Positions 8,066 through 16,548 of a DNA stretch of 64,000 bases are shown piece by piece; within the stretch, counting starts at the first letter, position 1; every line of letters starts with the position of its first letter. The stretch comes from Paraburkholderia ultramafica. Lineage in GTDB: Bacteria; Pseudomonadota; Gammaproteobacteria; Burkholderiales; Burkholderiaceae. A program made the translations under genes and the position numbers. The notes below the pieces were generated by a model. It saw only the letters and a list, made by a program, of their open reading frames with translations, was not told the DNA's origin and ran no database searches. Location: the NCBI RefSeq assembly GCF_902859915.1, contig NZ_CADIKK010000010.1, positions 124,001-188,000 of the forward strand. Direction: 5' to 3'.

Positions 8066-8570
8066 GGTTTTTTGCGGACCGATGACGTTAAGCCAGGTGC
8101 GGCCGGTGCGGCCATGCGCGGGCGCAGGCGGACGTGACATTACCACTGCACGCACATTATTTTGGGAATTTGAACAGTAGCAGCTTAAGCACACGACATC
8201 TCGGGCCGATCGCGTTTAAAGCGGCGAGCGTCGAGCGGAGCGTGCGACACTTCGACAGGCGTGGTTGTTGCATGTCGGAAAGCCGTAACGCGTGCCTGTC
8301 GCGCGCCCCCTTGCGAACCCTTGCGGCAGAGGCAGCCGAGGCCAGCGGCAAGGTTCGCGGCGCTATGCCGTGTTGAACCTTTTACCTGTTCTCCGTGTTG
8401 TGAAGCCGCGTTGCGCGGCAACATCCAAAGCGCGGTGGCATTGTGTTGTGGTCGGCTGAGGAGAGAGTTACATTCCCCAGCAGCACTTGCATCGACCCTG
8501 CGAAGTCGCGTGATCGAAGTCTGATGGTGGCCTGTCAGCCAGAAGTAGGACGTATTCCGGAGCTATTGCG
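8066..8570. other. Intergenic region between FUSC and the Ala/Pro-rich membrane protein
   Basis: About 500 bases between two divergent genes. I see only short unconvincing ORFs and no RNA gene. It must carry the promoters of both flanking genes, but no hexamer pair stands out. AGGAC and GGAG at 8547-8562 serve the downstream ATG at 8571. Confidence 0.4.
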
Positions 8571-9455
8571 ATGGCTAACGATACCGACTTGCCTCAATCC
8601 GAACCAGATGGCCCGGATCCCGGTTCCGTTGAAGCCGACGGCCTGTACGAGACGAATGCCTCGCCACCGCGCTTCGGCCGGCTGGTACTCTGTGTGTCGG
8701 CGGCCGGCGCGCTGGCGTTCGGCGTGGTGGGCACGGTCGCTTACGGCGTCTGGTTCAATCATGATCAGCAGGCGTATGCCGAAGCCATGACGGGTGCGCG
8801 GCAGGCGCTCGGCGTGCCGGCGGCGGCATCGGGGGCGGCGGCAGCGAGCATGGCGGCGAAATCGGCCGCTTCCACTCGGCCGCCAGTTCCGGCGGCCGCG
8901 CCGCGAACCGCCGCGACGACGACGGCACCAGCACCAGCACCAGCACCAGCAACAACAGGAACCGTAGTAACTGCCGCGCCCGCAAATGCCGCGCCCGCGC
9001 CTCGGGTTGCAGCGGCCACATCCAGCACACCGCCCACCACGGCGCCAATCAGCGCACAGGCGACCAGCACCCCGTCAACCGCGCAAACGGCGCTAGAGTC
9101 GGACGGCGAAGAAGGCAGCAAGCAGGCGGTCTGGTCGGGGCCGGTCGCGCAAGTCCCGGCGGCGAGTGCCCAAGCCACGCTAGCCGACGCCACACCCGCT
9201 GCGTCAGCCACAGCCGCGCCTTCACTCCGTTCGAGCCGGCGCGCAACCAACCCCGCCGATCCCGCCGCGCAGCAATCCGCCGCTGGCCGAGCAGGCAAAG
9301 ACGCACGGCTCGCGCCGCAGGAGCGGCGCGCTTCGGCGGCGAACGCGAGACATAAGAACAGTCTGTTCGCCCGGATGGGTCTGTTCTTTCGACGCGTGAG
9401 CTATCGGCAACATGACAACGGACGCCAGCAACAAGACATCTACTCGCATCCCTGA
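8571..9455 (+). CDS. Ala/Pro/Thr-rich single-pass membrane protein
   Basis: The 294-residue protein has a short acidic cytoplasmic N-terminus, one membrane helix at about residues 37-60 (LVLCVSAAGALAFGVVGTVAYGVW), and a long low-complexity periplasmic region dominated by Ala, Pro, Thr and Ser. It includes a Pro-Ala run encoded by hexanucleotide repeats. The tail is basic and ends with an amphipathic segment (RMGLFFRRVSYR). The ATG has GGAG 8-11 bases upstream. Its 3' end overlaps the GGDEF gene by 44 bases if the latter starts at 9412. I recognise no family; the composition suggests an envelope-spanning linker protein. Confidence 0.65.
   Translation: MANDTDLPQSEPDGPDPGSVEADGLYETNASPPRFGRLVLCVSAAGALAFGVVGTVAYGVWFNHDQQAYAEAMTGARQALGVPAAASGAAAASMAAKSAASTRPPVPAAAPRTAATTTAPAPAPAPATTGTVVTAAPANAAPAPRVAAATSSTPPTTAPISAQATSTPSTAQTALESDGEEGSKQAVWSGPVAQVPAASAQATLADATPAASATAAPSLRSSRRATNPADPAAQQSAAGRAGKDARLAPQERRASAANARHKNSLFARMGLFFRRVSYRQHDNGRQQQDIYSHP
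8925..8948 (+). repeat. GCACCA hexanucleotide repeat, four copies
   Basis: Four tandem GCACCA units inside the Ala/Pro-rich protein encode Ala-Pro dipeptides. Changes in copy number would preserve the frame and only lengthen or shorten the periplasmic linker. Confidence 0.7.
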
Positions 9456-10572
9456 GTCGCTCCAGAGCCGGCGCGCGGATCGCGCACGCGTGCCGACGCG
9501 CTTCAGGCCAGGACCCGCGAGCGTCGCCGTTGCGTCGCTGCTGTGTCTGCTGATCGGCCTGCTGTACCTGGCGATGCAACTCAGAACGGTCTTTTCCGAT
9601 CAGTTGAAGCAGGAATATGCGAGCCTCGTTCTCGAAGCGGCCGCACGCGCGCAAAGCGCGCGCGAACAGGTCGGCGTCTGGCAGCAGATGCCGGGCAGCA
9701 GTCCGGCTGACGCGCAGGGCTATCGGCGCGCGCGCGCCGAACTCGCCAGGCGGGTCGCGTCGCTCGCGGCTCTGGTGAATGCGAGCCCAGCCACGGCGCC
9801 GCACATTCCGCCTGCCACACTGACCCCGGACGCCAGCCTGGCCGACACCGACGCGTTGCTCGGCAACGTGGCCGCGTATTGGCACGCGCAACGCGACGCC
9901 GATAGCGCCGACGTGCGCATGCGGATTACTCACGTTGCGCGGATGCTGATCGCGTTGGCGGCGCTGCTGTTCTGCCTGTTGATCACCGCATTGGGCATGT
10001 ACGCCAAACGCAATCTCCAACTGGCAGGTCAGTCGCAGGAGTTCGAGCATGCGTCGCTGCACGATTCGATGACGGGCTTGCCGAACCGGCGCAAGTTGCT
10101 TGTCGCGCTCGAAGAGGCCGCGAGGATGCCGACCGCCGATGCAACGGCTCACAGGATTGCGGTGCTGTATATCGATCTGGACGGATTCAAGCAGGTCAAC
10201 GACTCGCTCGGGCATCGCGCCGGCGACGAATTCCTGATCGCGGCTGCCACGCGCTTTCGCGAATCGGTGCGCAAGACCGACCTTGTCGCGCGGATCGGCG
10301 GCGACGAATTCGCGGTGCTGGTGCGCGCGTTCGCGACCGACGCGGAACTCGCCGACATCGCCCGGCGGTTGATTGCGTGCGTGGTGCGTACCGACGAGCA
10401 GATGGGGATCGGCCTCGTGCGCGCGAGCATCGGCATCGCCAGCTTTCCCGATTCCGTCGACGACTACCGCCGCCTCGTCGCCGCCGCCGACGACGCGATG
10501 TATCAGGTCAAGCGCAGCGGCAAGAACGGCTACGCATTCGCCGCGCCGGCGGGGCGAACGGCGGCCGTATGA
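9412..10572 (+). CDS. Membrane-bound diguanylate cyclase (GGDEF)
   Basis: The 386-residue protein has a membrane helix at about 38-60, a periplasmic region of roughly 120 residues with a helical Ala-rich sensor, a second membrane helix at about 183-202, and a C-terminal GGDEF domain. The active-site loop is intact (IGGDEF, GGDEF at residues 296-300). An inhibitory-site RxxD (Arg287 to Asp290) lies five residues upstream, so product inhibition by c-di-GMP is expected. The start at 9412 overlaps the preceding gene and has a weak ribosome-binding site; GTG 9490 is an alternative. It probably makes c-di-GMP from two GTP in response to an envelope signal. Confidence 0.88.
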   Translation: MTTDASNKTSTRIPESLQSRRADRARVPTRFRPGPASVAVASLLCLLIGLLYLAMQLRTVFSDQLKQEYASLVLEAAARAQSAREQVGVWQQMPGSSPADAQGYRRARAELARRVASLAALVNASPATAPHIPPATLTPDASLADTDALLGNVAAYWHAQRDADSADVRMRITHVARMLIALAALLFCLLITALGMYAKRNLQLAGQSQEFEHASLHDSMTGLPNRRKLLVALEEAARMPTADATAHRIAVLYIDLDGFKQVNDSLGHRAGDEFLIAAATRFRESVRKTDLVARIGGDEFAVLVRAFATDAELADIARRLIACVVRTDEQMGIGLVRASIGIASFPDSVDDYRRLVAAADDAMYQVKRSGKNGYAFAAPAGRTAAV

Positions 10573-10664
10573 CGTTTGCCTTATGACGTTTGCGTCGCGG
10601 CCGTTGCAGTTGTAGTTGCGGTGGGGGGGCAGCTTGACTTCGCGGCGCGTCCGGTCGTTGATGA

Positions 10665-11073
10665 CCTGGTGACGCCGGTGATCGGTCATGCCTTTCCATT
10701 CACAGTTTCGCGCAGCAGGATTTCTTTCGCGGAATCGATCCGCAAGTGGCCAACGCCGCGCAGGTAGCGCAAGAGGGCATGACGCTCGATCAACTCAGCG
10801 CGGCGCTGAGCGCGTTGCCGGTCGACGTGACGAAATACCATGCGGGCGACCTGACGCTCGACCAGTTTCGCGTTCTGATTCGCGACACCGCACTACGCCA
10901 GGGCCGCTTTGTGTTGCTGAACTTCAGGCGGGTGGAGATCGGCGAGACGGGCGGCGGGCACTGGTCGCCGCTCGCCGCGTACGATGTCGCGAGCGACAGC
11001 GCGCTGCTGCTCGATGTCGCGAGGTACAAGTATCCGGCCGTCTGGGTGCCGCTCGCGCAACTGTACACACGAC
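10665..11073 (+). pseudogene. Phytochelatin synthase family remnant (N-terminal catalytic part missing)
   Basis: In one frame the region encodes HSFAQQDFFRGIDPQVANAA, EGMTLDQLSAALSALPVDV and GGGHWSPLAAYDVASDSALL, followed by LLDVARYKYPAVWVPLAQLY. This is the C-terminal half of the phytochelatin synthase peptidase fold, including its catalytic His and Asp. The catalytic Cys segment expected about 60-100 residues earlier is absent, because an in-frame TGA at 10662 and unrelated sequence lie upstream. The 3' end also stops abruptly at a terminator. There is no good start codon (only GTG 10746). The original protein would have cleaved or transpeptidated glutathione; this remnant cannot. Confidence 0.7.
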
Positions 11074-11112
11074 ATAAAAACGGAGGGGGCTGTCGCTCAA
11101 GCGAGCAGCCCC
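11074..11112 (-). terminator. Rho-independent terminator of the symporter operon
   Basis: Read on the minus strand, GGGGCTG pairs with CAGCCCC (11106-11112 with 11086-11092). An inner TCGC/GCGA stem extends it, and the hairpin is followed a few bases later by a run of five T at 11076-11080. It lies 24 bases after the symporter stop codon. Confidence 0.75.
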
Positions 11113-11136
11113 ATGACGCACTACGAGTAAAAGCGC

Positions 11137-12609
11137 TTACTGCACCGATGCGTGCGTCTGTTCAACCGGCCGCGGCTGCGTCGCCGCACTCACTACGACG
11201 AACACGACCACGTTCACCGCCAGCGCGAGAAAGCCGATGTTGATGTCCTTCAACGCGTCAGGCAGGAACGGCATCAACTGACCGACGCTCCAGTGCAGCG
11301 TGGTCGTGAGCGCGACCACGGCGACGCCCGCCAGGATCCCGCAGAACGCGCCTTGCCTGGTTGCGCGGTTACGCGGAAACAGGCTGCAAATCACTGCGGG
11401 GAATAGCTGGGTCACGAAGCTGTAACCCATCAGCAGCAATGCGACGATGGTCTCGCCGCCGTTCAGCGTGAAGCCGACCGCCACCAGCGCGACCACTGGC
11501 ACCAGAAAGCGTGCCAGCACCGCCACCGTGGCATCCGACGCGTTGCGGCTCACCATGCCGCGATACACGTCGTTGGCGAGCAGCGTCGACGCGGAAGTCA
11601 GGATCATCGAGCCCGGCACCAGCGCGGTCAGAACGCCGGCCGCGCCGATCACGCCGACGAACCACGGGTCGAAGGTCTGCAACGACAGGCGGAACAGCGA
11701 CAGGTCGATGTCGCCGCCCTTGAGGCCCGGCACCCGCAGCGTCGCCGCGAAGCCGACGAAGAACACGAACAGCAGGATCAGCTGATACAGCGGCAGCACC
11801 ATCGCATTGCGGCGGAAGATGCGTTCGTCCTTCGCCGTGAAGATCGAGCCGAACGTATGCGGCCACATGAAAAAGCCGAGCGCCGTCAGCAGCACGGTCG
11901 ACTGGAACCACGTCACGCTCGAGCCGCGCGCCGGGAAGGTCAGGAAGCCAGGGCGGGCGGTGTCGATCGCGCGGAACATGTCGCCCAGACTGCCGTAGTA
12001 GTGCAGCGGCAGATAGATGCCGAGGAACAGCACGATCGCGAGGATCAGCAGGTCCTTCACCACCGAGTTCCACGCCGAGCCGCGCACGCCGGACACGATC
12101 ACATAGGACGTCACGACAGCCGCGCCGATCCACACGGCCGCCGTCGACGAGATCGCACCGTACGACGCCGTCGCGACGATGATGCCGAGTCCCTTCAGTT
12201 GCAGCACGAGGTACGGAATCAGCGCGGCGACGCCGACCAGCGCGACAAGCGTGCCGAGCGCCGGGCTCTCGTATTTGCGCGAGAAGAAGTGCGGTTGCGA
12301 CACGAGGCGGTGTTGCTTCGCGTAACGCCAGATCGGCGGCAGCATCCAGTACGAGAGGACGTACGCGAGCGTGCCGTACGAGAGAATGTAGTAGACCGGC
12401 GCGCCCTTGCCGTAAGCGAAGCCGCTGCCGCCGAGGAAGGTGAAGGTCGTATAGATTTCGCCGGCCATCAGCAGGAACACGAAGGCGGTGCCGAAGCTGC
12501 GGCCGCCCACGCTCCACTGTTCGAGACTCATGTCGTGGCCGCGCCGCGCGCGCACGCCGAGAAAGAGGGCGAACAGCGTGACGGCCGCGATGATGACGAG
12601 GGCGCTCAT
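11137..12609 (-). CDS. Sodium:solute symporter (SSS family)
   Basis: The 490-residue product has about thirteen hydrophobic segments and the SSS hallmarks: an SVGGRSFG motif after the first helix, a core GEIYTTFTFLGGSGFAYGKG, and the late signature region around FVTQLFPAVICSLFPR. The first ATG overlaps the DUF3311 stop (ATGA at 12606-12609), so the two are translationally coupled. DUF3311 plus SSS pairs are known in Burkholderia for carboxylate or amino-acid uptake; the substrate here cannot be told from sequence. It ends just before a strong terminator. Confidence 0.87.
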   Translation of the reverse strand: MSALVIIAAVTLFALFLGVRARRGHDMSLEQWSVGGRSFGTAFVFLLMAGEIYTTFTFLGGSGFAYGKGAPVYYILSYGTLAYVLSYWMLPPIWRYAKQHRLVSQPHFFSRKYESPALGTLVALVGVAALIPYLVLQLKGLGIIVATASYGAISSTAAVWIGAAVVTSYVIVSGVRGSAWNSVVKDLLILAIVLFLGIYLPLHYYGSLGDMFRAIDTARPGFLTFPARGSSVTWFQSTVLLTALGFFMWPHTFGSIFTAKDERIFRRNAMVLPLYQLILLFVFFVGFAATLRVPGLKGGDIDLSLFRLSLQTFDPWFVGVIGAAGVLTALVPGSMILTSASTLLANDVYRGMVSRNASDATVAVLARFLVPVVALVAVGFTLNGGETIVALLLMGYSFVTQLFPAVICSLFPRNRATRQGAFCGILAGVAVVALTTTLHWSVGQLMPFLPDALKDINIGFLALAVNVVVFVVVSAATQPRPVEQTHASVQ

Positions 12610-12821
12610 GATCGGACCTCCTCGCCTTCGGCGACGAAATTGCGGTTGGCCGGGTCCAGACGGTAGACGATCGCCATCAGGATCGAACTCAGCACCACCC
12701 ACATGACGATCCAGGCGAGCACGAACGGCATGCCGAGCACCAGCGGCTCGACGCGATTCACAAACGGGACACCGAGCAGAATGCCGATGAACGGCAGCGC
12801 GGCGAGTACACGAAGCAACAT
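12606..12821 (-). CDS. DUF3311 small membrane protein
   Basis: The 71-residue protein has two membrane helices (LRVLAALPFIGILLGVPFV and MPFVLAWIVMWVVLSSILMA) joined by a short loop, then YRLDPANR. This is the size and layout of DUF3311 subunits found beside SSS symporters. GAGGAGTT precedes the ATG. It overlaps the symporter start and is presumably its small partner in the inner membrane; the exact role of DUF3311 is unknown. Confidence 0.85.
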   Translation of the reverse strand: MLLRVLAALPFIGILLGVPFVNRVEPLVLGMPFVLAWIVMWVVLSSILMAIVYRLDPANRNFVAEGEEVRS

Positions 12822-13196
12822 AGGGGCAACTCCTCGAACCGGTAAGTACGTCTCGTTGAAAGTGCGGCTTCGCCGAGGACTGTATGCCGGATACTTTGGT
12901 TACGTAAAGCAGGTCAAAAAAGTGTAGGCTTTCCGAAAGTTGTGGCTGCATCTTTCGGCTCATGCTTGCTGCGCTGCAAGGCGGCGCGCATGCGGCGGCA
13001 CGCGGTAGGATGGCTGGCGTCGCGCGGCTTTTTGCGGCCTCGGCTGGCGCGCCGCGATATGATCTGGCCACGCAGTGCGAGCATTGTCCGGACCGCGTTG
13101 AGCGGTCCGGCTTCATCAACATGGCGTGGTGTCCTGGGGAGTGCGGACGGATTGTCGAGCCACCCAGGCCGCCGCCAGACAAGGAAAAAAACGCAC
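12822..13196. other. Divergent promoter region between DUF3311 and MarC genes
   Basis: This 375-base spacer separates divergent genes. A moderately AT-rich part lies around 12880-12950 and is the likelier site for the symporter promoter. I see no confident gene, RNA or hairpin; the GC-rich half near 13000-13180 is coding-like in several frames but without a recognisable product. Confidence 0.4.
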
Positions 13197-13874
13197 ATGG
13201 TCGATAGCCTGATCGCGGACATTCTGTTTGGCTTTACCGGGTTGATCAGCATCATCAACCCTATTGGCATTGCTTTCGTCTTCCTCGACCGGACTGCTTC
13301 GTTGACCACCGAGGAGCGTACCGCGCTCGCGCGGCAAATTGCCATCAATGCAATATGTGTGCTGCTGGTGGCGTTCTTTATCGGCACGCCGATCCTGCAC
13401 TTCTTCGGCATTTCCATCGAGGCGCTGCGCATCGGCGGCGGGCTCGCGGTGGCGGTCGCCGGCTGGCAGATGCTCAATGCGCCCGACACGCAACCGGTCG
13501 AGCAGTCGAAGGTCAAGCGTGTCGACGCGGAGAATGCGCGGTCCAAGGCGTTTTTCCCGTTCACCATTCCGTTGACCACCGGGCCGGGCTCGATTGCCAC
13601 CGCCGTCGCGTTGACCGCGAACCGTACGCACAAACTCTCGGACTTCGTCACGTCGAGCATCGCGTCAGTCGTGATCTCGTTGCTGGTGGGCGTCACGGTC
13701 TATCTCGTCTACGGCCACGCGGCGGTTTTCGCCAAGTACCTCGGCGCGGAAGGAACCAAGGTCGCGATGCGTGTATCTTCATTCCTGCTGCTGTGCATTG
13801 GCGTGCAGATCATCTTGACCGGCGTCTCCGAATTCCTGATCCCGATCGCGACGATGCCGCCGGTGGCCAAATAA
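13197..13874 (+). CDS. MarC family inner-membrane protein
   Basis: The 225-residue protein has six hydrophobic segments in the MarC arrangement. It shows the characteristic INPIGIAFVF in the first helix and FPFTIPLTTGPGSIA at the start of the fourth. AAGGA lies 11 bases before the ATG. The length equals the usual MarC size. MarC proteins are integral membrane proteins of unresolved transport function; involvement in antibiotic resistance is not supported for the family. It is followed after 60 bases by the glutamine amidotransferase. Confidence 0.88.
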   Translation: MVDSLIADILFGFTGLISIINPIGIAFVFLDRTASLTTEERTALARQIAINAICVLLVAFFIGTPILHFFGISIEALRIGGGLAVAVAGWQMLNAPDTQPVEQSKVKRVDAENARSKAFFPFTIPLTTGPGSIATAVALTANRTHKLSDFVTSSIASVVISLLVGVTVYLVYGHAAVFAKYLGAEGTKVAMRVSSFLLLCIGVQIILTGVSEFLIPIATMPPVAK

Positions 13875-13934
13875 ACCCGAGCCCGGCGGCACGCCGTGCC
13901 GGGCCACTCAGCCGTACCCGACAGGAGAGCATTC

Positions 13935-14768
13935 ATGTGCCGCTGGCTCGCTTATACCGGCAACCCGCTTCAGCTCGAAACGGTGCTGTTCAATGCCCGA
14001 CATTCGTTGATCGACCAGAGCCTGCATTCGCGGCTCGGCCACACCACCACCAATGGCGACGGTTTCGGGATCGGCTGGTACGGACATCCGACCGACATTC
14101 CGTTTCGCTACCGCTGCATCCAGCCGGCCTGGAGCGACCGCAATCTGCGCGAAGCGGCGCGGGCGATTCGCGCGCCGCTGTTCGTCGCGCACATACGCGC
14201 GGCGACCGACACGCCGTCGCAGGAAACCAACTGTCATCCGTTCCGCTATGGCCGCTGGCTGTTCGCGCACAACGGGCTGGTGCGCAACTATCCGGCGGTG
14301 CGCCGCGATCTGATGCTCGCGATCGACCCCGAGCTGTTCCCGTCCATCGAAGGCTCGACCGATTCCGAAGTGCTGTTTTTCCTCGCGCTGACCTTCGGCC
14401 TGGCGCTCGCGCCGGTCACCGCGCTCGAACGGATGGTGGCCTTCGTCGAGGCAACCGGCCGCAAGCACGGCGTCGATGAGCCGCTGAACATGACCGTGTG
14501 CGCGACCGACGGCGAGCAGATCGTCGCGGTGCGCTATTCGAGCGAGGGGCGCTCGCGCTCGCTGTTTCACAGTACGTCGTTCCGTCATCTGCACGCGTTG
14601 TATCCTGATGATCCGCGCATCGCGGCGGTCGGCGAGGATGCGTTTCTGGTGCTGTCGGAACCGCTCGCGGACCTGGCGGGCTGGTGGCAGGAGATTCCCG
14701 AGAGCACGGCGGTCGTCGCGCGCGGCGGCGAGATCGAGCAGTATCCGTTCAAGCCGCAACTGGCCTGA
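13935..14768 (+). CDS. Class II glutamine amidotransferase (YafJ/EgtC-like)
   Basis: The protein starts MCRWLAYTGNP, so after Met removal Cys becomes the N-terminal nucleophile. Further class II residues are visible: NGDGFGIGWYG, FVAHIRAAT, NCHPFRYGRWLFAHNGLV and EGSTDSEVLFF. At 277 residues it is a stand-alone glutaminase domain without an attached synthetase. AGGAGAGC precedes the ATG at good spacing, which favours 13935 over the upstream in-frame ATG. It releases ammonia from glutamine or a gamma-glutamyl substrate; the acceptor is unknown. The next gene follows after 53 bases. Confidence 0.87.
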   Translation: MCRWLAYTGNPLQLETVLFNARHSLIDQSLHSRLGHTTTNGDGFGIGWYGHPTDIPFRYRCIQPAWSDRNLREAARAIRAPLFVAHIRAATDTPSQETNCHPFRYGRWLFAHNGLVRNYPAVRRDLMLAIDPELFPSIEGSTDSEVLFFLALTFGLALAPVTALERMVAFVEATGRKHGVDEPLNMTVCATDGEQIVAVRYSSEGRSRSLFHSTSFRHLHALYPDDPRIAAVGEDAFLVLSEPLADLAGWWQEIPESTAVVARGGEIEQYPFKPQLA

Positions 14769-14821
14769 GCGGCGTGGCGGGGATAGGGCTGATAGATGCG
14801 TGGACCGAGCTGGAGCGGACA

Positions 14822-15682
14822 ATGACACCTCAAATAGAAGCGTTCTACGATGCCACCACCGGCACCTTCACGTATGTCGTCCATGCGGGCGACGGTTCGG
14901 CGTGCGCCGTGATCGATCCGGTCCTCGACTACGATCCGAAGTCCGGCCGCACGTCGACGGCGTCGGCCGAGCGCGTCGTCGCCTTCGTCAGGGAGCATGG
15001 CTTGCGCGTGGCATGGCTACTGGAGACGCACGCTCATGCCGACCACCTGTCGGCCGCGCCTTATCTGAAGGAAGCGCTGGGCGGCACGATTGCGATCGGC
15101 GCGAGCATTCGCGTCGTCCAGGGCGCCTTCAAGCGCATCTTCAATCTCGGCGAGGACATGCACACCGATGGCCGCCAGTTCGACCATCTGTTCTCGGACG
15201 ACGAGCGCTTCAGCATCGGCGAACTGAGCGGCGAGGCGCTGCACGTGCCGGGCCATACGCCGGCGGACATGGCGTACCGGATCGGCGATGCGGTGTTCGT
15301 CGGCGACACGTTGTTCATGCCGGACCTCGGCTCGGCGCGCTGCGATTTTCCCGGCGGTGATGCGCATACGCTGTACGAGTCGGTGCGCACCTTGCTGGCG
15401 CTGCCGCCGCACACGCGGCTGTGCATGTGCCACGATTACCCGCCGCCGTCGCGCGGGCCGCGCTGGCAGACCACTGTGGCCGAACAGCGCCGCGACAATA
15501 TTCATCTGAACGACGCCGTGAGCGCGGCGGAGTTCGTCGCGATGCGCACCGCGCGTGACCGCACGCTCGGCATGCCGACGCTGATCCTGCCGGCGATCCA
15601 GATCAACATACGCGCGGGCGCGCTGCCGGAGCCGGAAGACAACGGCGTGTGTTATCTGAAGATACCTTTGAATGCGTTCTGA
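14822..15682 (+). CDS. MBL-fold hydrolase, ETHE1-like persulfide dioxygenase type
   Basis: The 286-residue protein has the metallo-beta-lactamase motif THAHADHLSAA, a later HVPGHTPADMAY, VGDTLFMPDLGSARCDFPGG and a C-terminal CMCHDYPPPSRGPRWQTTVA. The Asp and Arg in SARCDFPGG, with the mononuclear iron ligand set, are typical of ETHE1/Blh persulfide dioxygenases, which oxidise glutathione persulfide to sulfite. The start has GGAGCGG just upstream. No rhodanese or BigR-like regulator is adjacent. The sulfur-oxidising role is inferred from family features. Confidence 0.82.
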   Translation: MTPQIEAFYDATTGTFTYVVHAGDGSACAVIDPVLDYDPKSGRTSTASAERVVAFVREHGLRVAWLLETHAHADHLSAAPYLKEALGGTIAIGASIRVVQGAFKRIFNLGEDMHTDGRQFDHLFSDDERFSIGELSGEALHVPGHTPADMAYRIGDAVFVGDTLFMPDLGSARCDFPGGDAHTLYESVRTLLALPPHTRLCMCHDYPPPSRGPRWQTTVAEQRRDNIHLNDAVSAAEFVAMRTARDRTLGMPTLILPAIQINIRAGALPEPEDNGVCYLKIPLNAF

Positions 15683-15703
15683 GCCGACGCGAAGGCGGGC
15701 GCG

Positions 15704-15905
15704 CTAGCGCGTGAGCAACATCGAGCTCAATACCGAGAACACCGTCGACGGCAATTCGGCGAGGCGGCTGACCACCACGTTGCGCGGATAGAAATCTTCG
15801 ACCGCGTCGGTCAGCCACGCTGACGCGCCACCATTCCGCGCCGGTTTCCGTCGCGCGTTGATAGAGGCCAAGGTTTTCGTCTTCGGTCAGTGCGGGCGCG
15901 TTCAT
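15704..15905 (-). pseudogene. Frameshifted small gene
   Basis: From ATG 15905 the minus strand encodes MNAPALTEDENLGLYQRATE then TGAEWWR. The continuation that looks coding, LTDAVEDFYPRNVVVSRLAE then LPSTVFSVLSS and a TAG at 15704, is in another frame. The span is 202 bases, one more than a multiple of three, consistent with a single-base indel near 15810-15830. The original would have been about 66 residues. I do not recognise the family. Confidence 0.4.
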
Positions 15906-16101
15906 GGCAAAAGAGGAATGGTCAATTAACAAAATACATTTCGATTTGGCTGAAGCCGCTTGACCGACTATCTTATCTTCGGCAGCTTTCGATCTCCCAC
16001 GTGAATTATCGCGGGTTGCGCGACTCGTGTTCCGGCTTTCCATGTCGGGCGCGCAGGTTGGCTTTGCCCGAAATCGCGACAGAAATATCACGGCAAAAAC
16101 A

Positions 16102-16548
16102 ATGAGACTACACGCCCGATTAGTGGCCGCTCCGGCAGTGGCCAGTCCGCTGGCATACGGTCAAACCAGCGTGACGTTGTATGGCCGCCTCGACGGCGGC
16201 ATCGAATATCTGAATCACATCAACGACGGCGCGGGCGGCAGCGCGAGTCGCTGGAGCGCGGAGGGCGGCGATTGGGGCACTAGTATGCTGGGCCTCAAGG
16301 GCAATGAAGATCTGGGCGGCGGGCTCAATGCGATCTTCAACCTCGAGACCGGTCTGCAGGTGATGAACGGCACCACCTACAACCTGTCGAAGCGCACTTT
16401 CCTGTACGGCACGGTAGGTTGCGTGCGCAACAGCAGCAACTCGAATTTCTCGCTCGAAGCATCGCCGCGCAATTCGACCAGCAACACGAGTCCGCTGGTC
16501 GGCGAGTCGCAAACTGGCGCTTATGTCGGGATGTTGCATCAATTCTAA
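16102..16548 (+). pseudogene. Gram-negative porin with a large internal deletion
   Basis: The product keeps a porin N-terminus (SVTLYGRLDGGIEYLNHI, GDWGTSMLGLKGNEDLGGGL, NAIFNLETG). It then joins in frame to a porin C-terminus (YNLSKRTFLYGTV, SNSNFSLEA, and GAYVGMLHQF ending in the membrane-assembly Phe). The total is 148 residues against roughly 350-400 for Burkholderia porins, so about two thirds of the barrel is missing. The signal peptide is atypical (MRLHARLVAAPAVASPLAYG). The junction lies near 16374-16382. It cannot form a normal 16-strand barrel. Confidence 0.75.
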
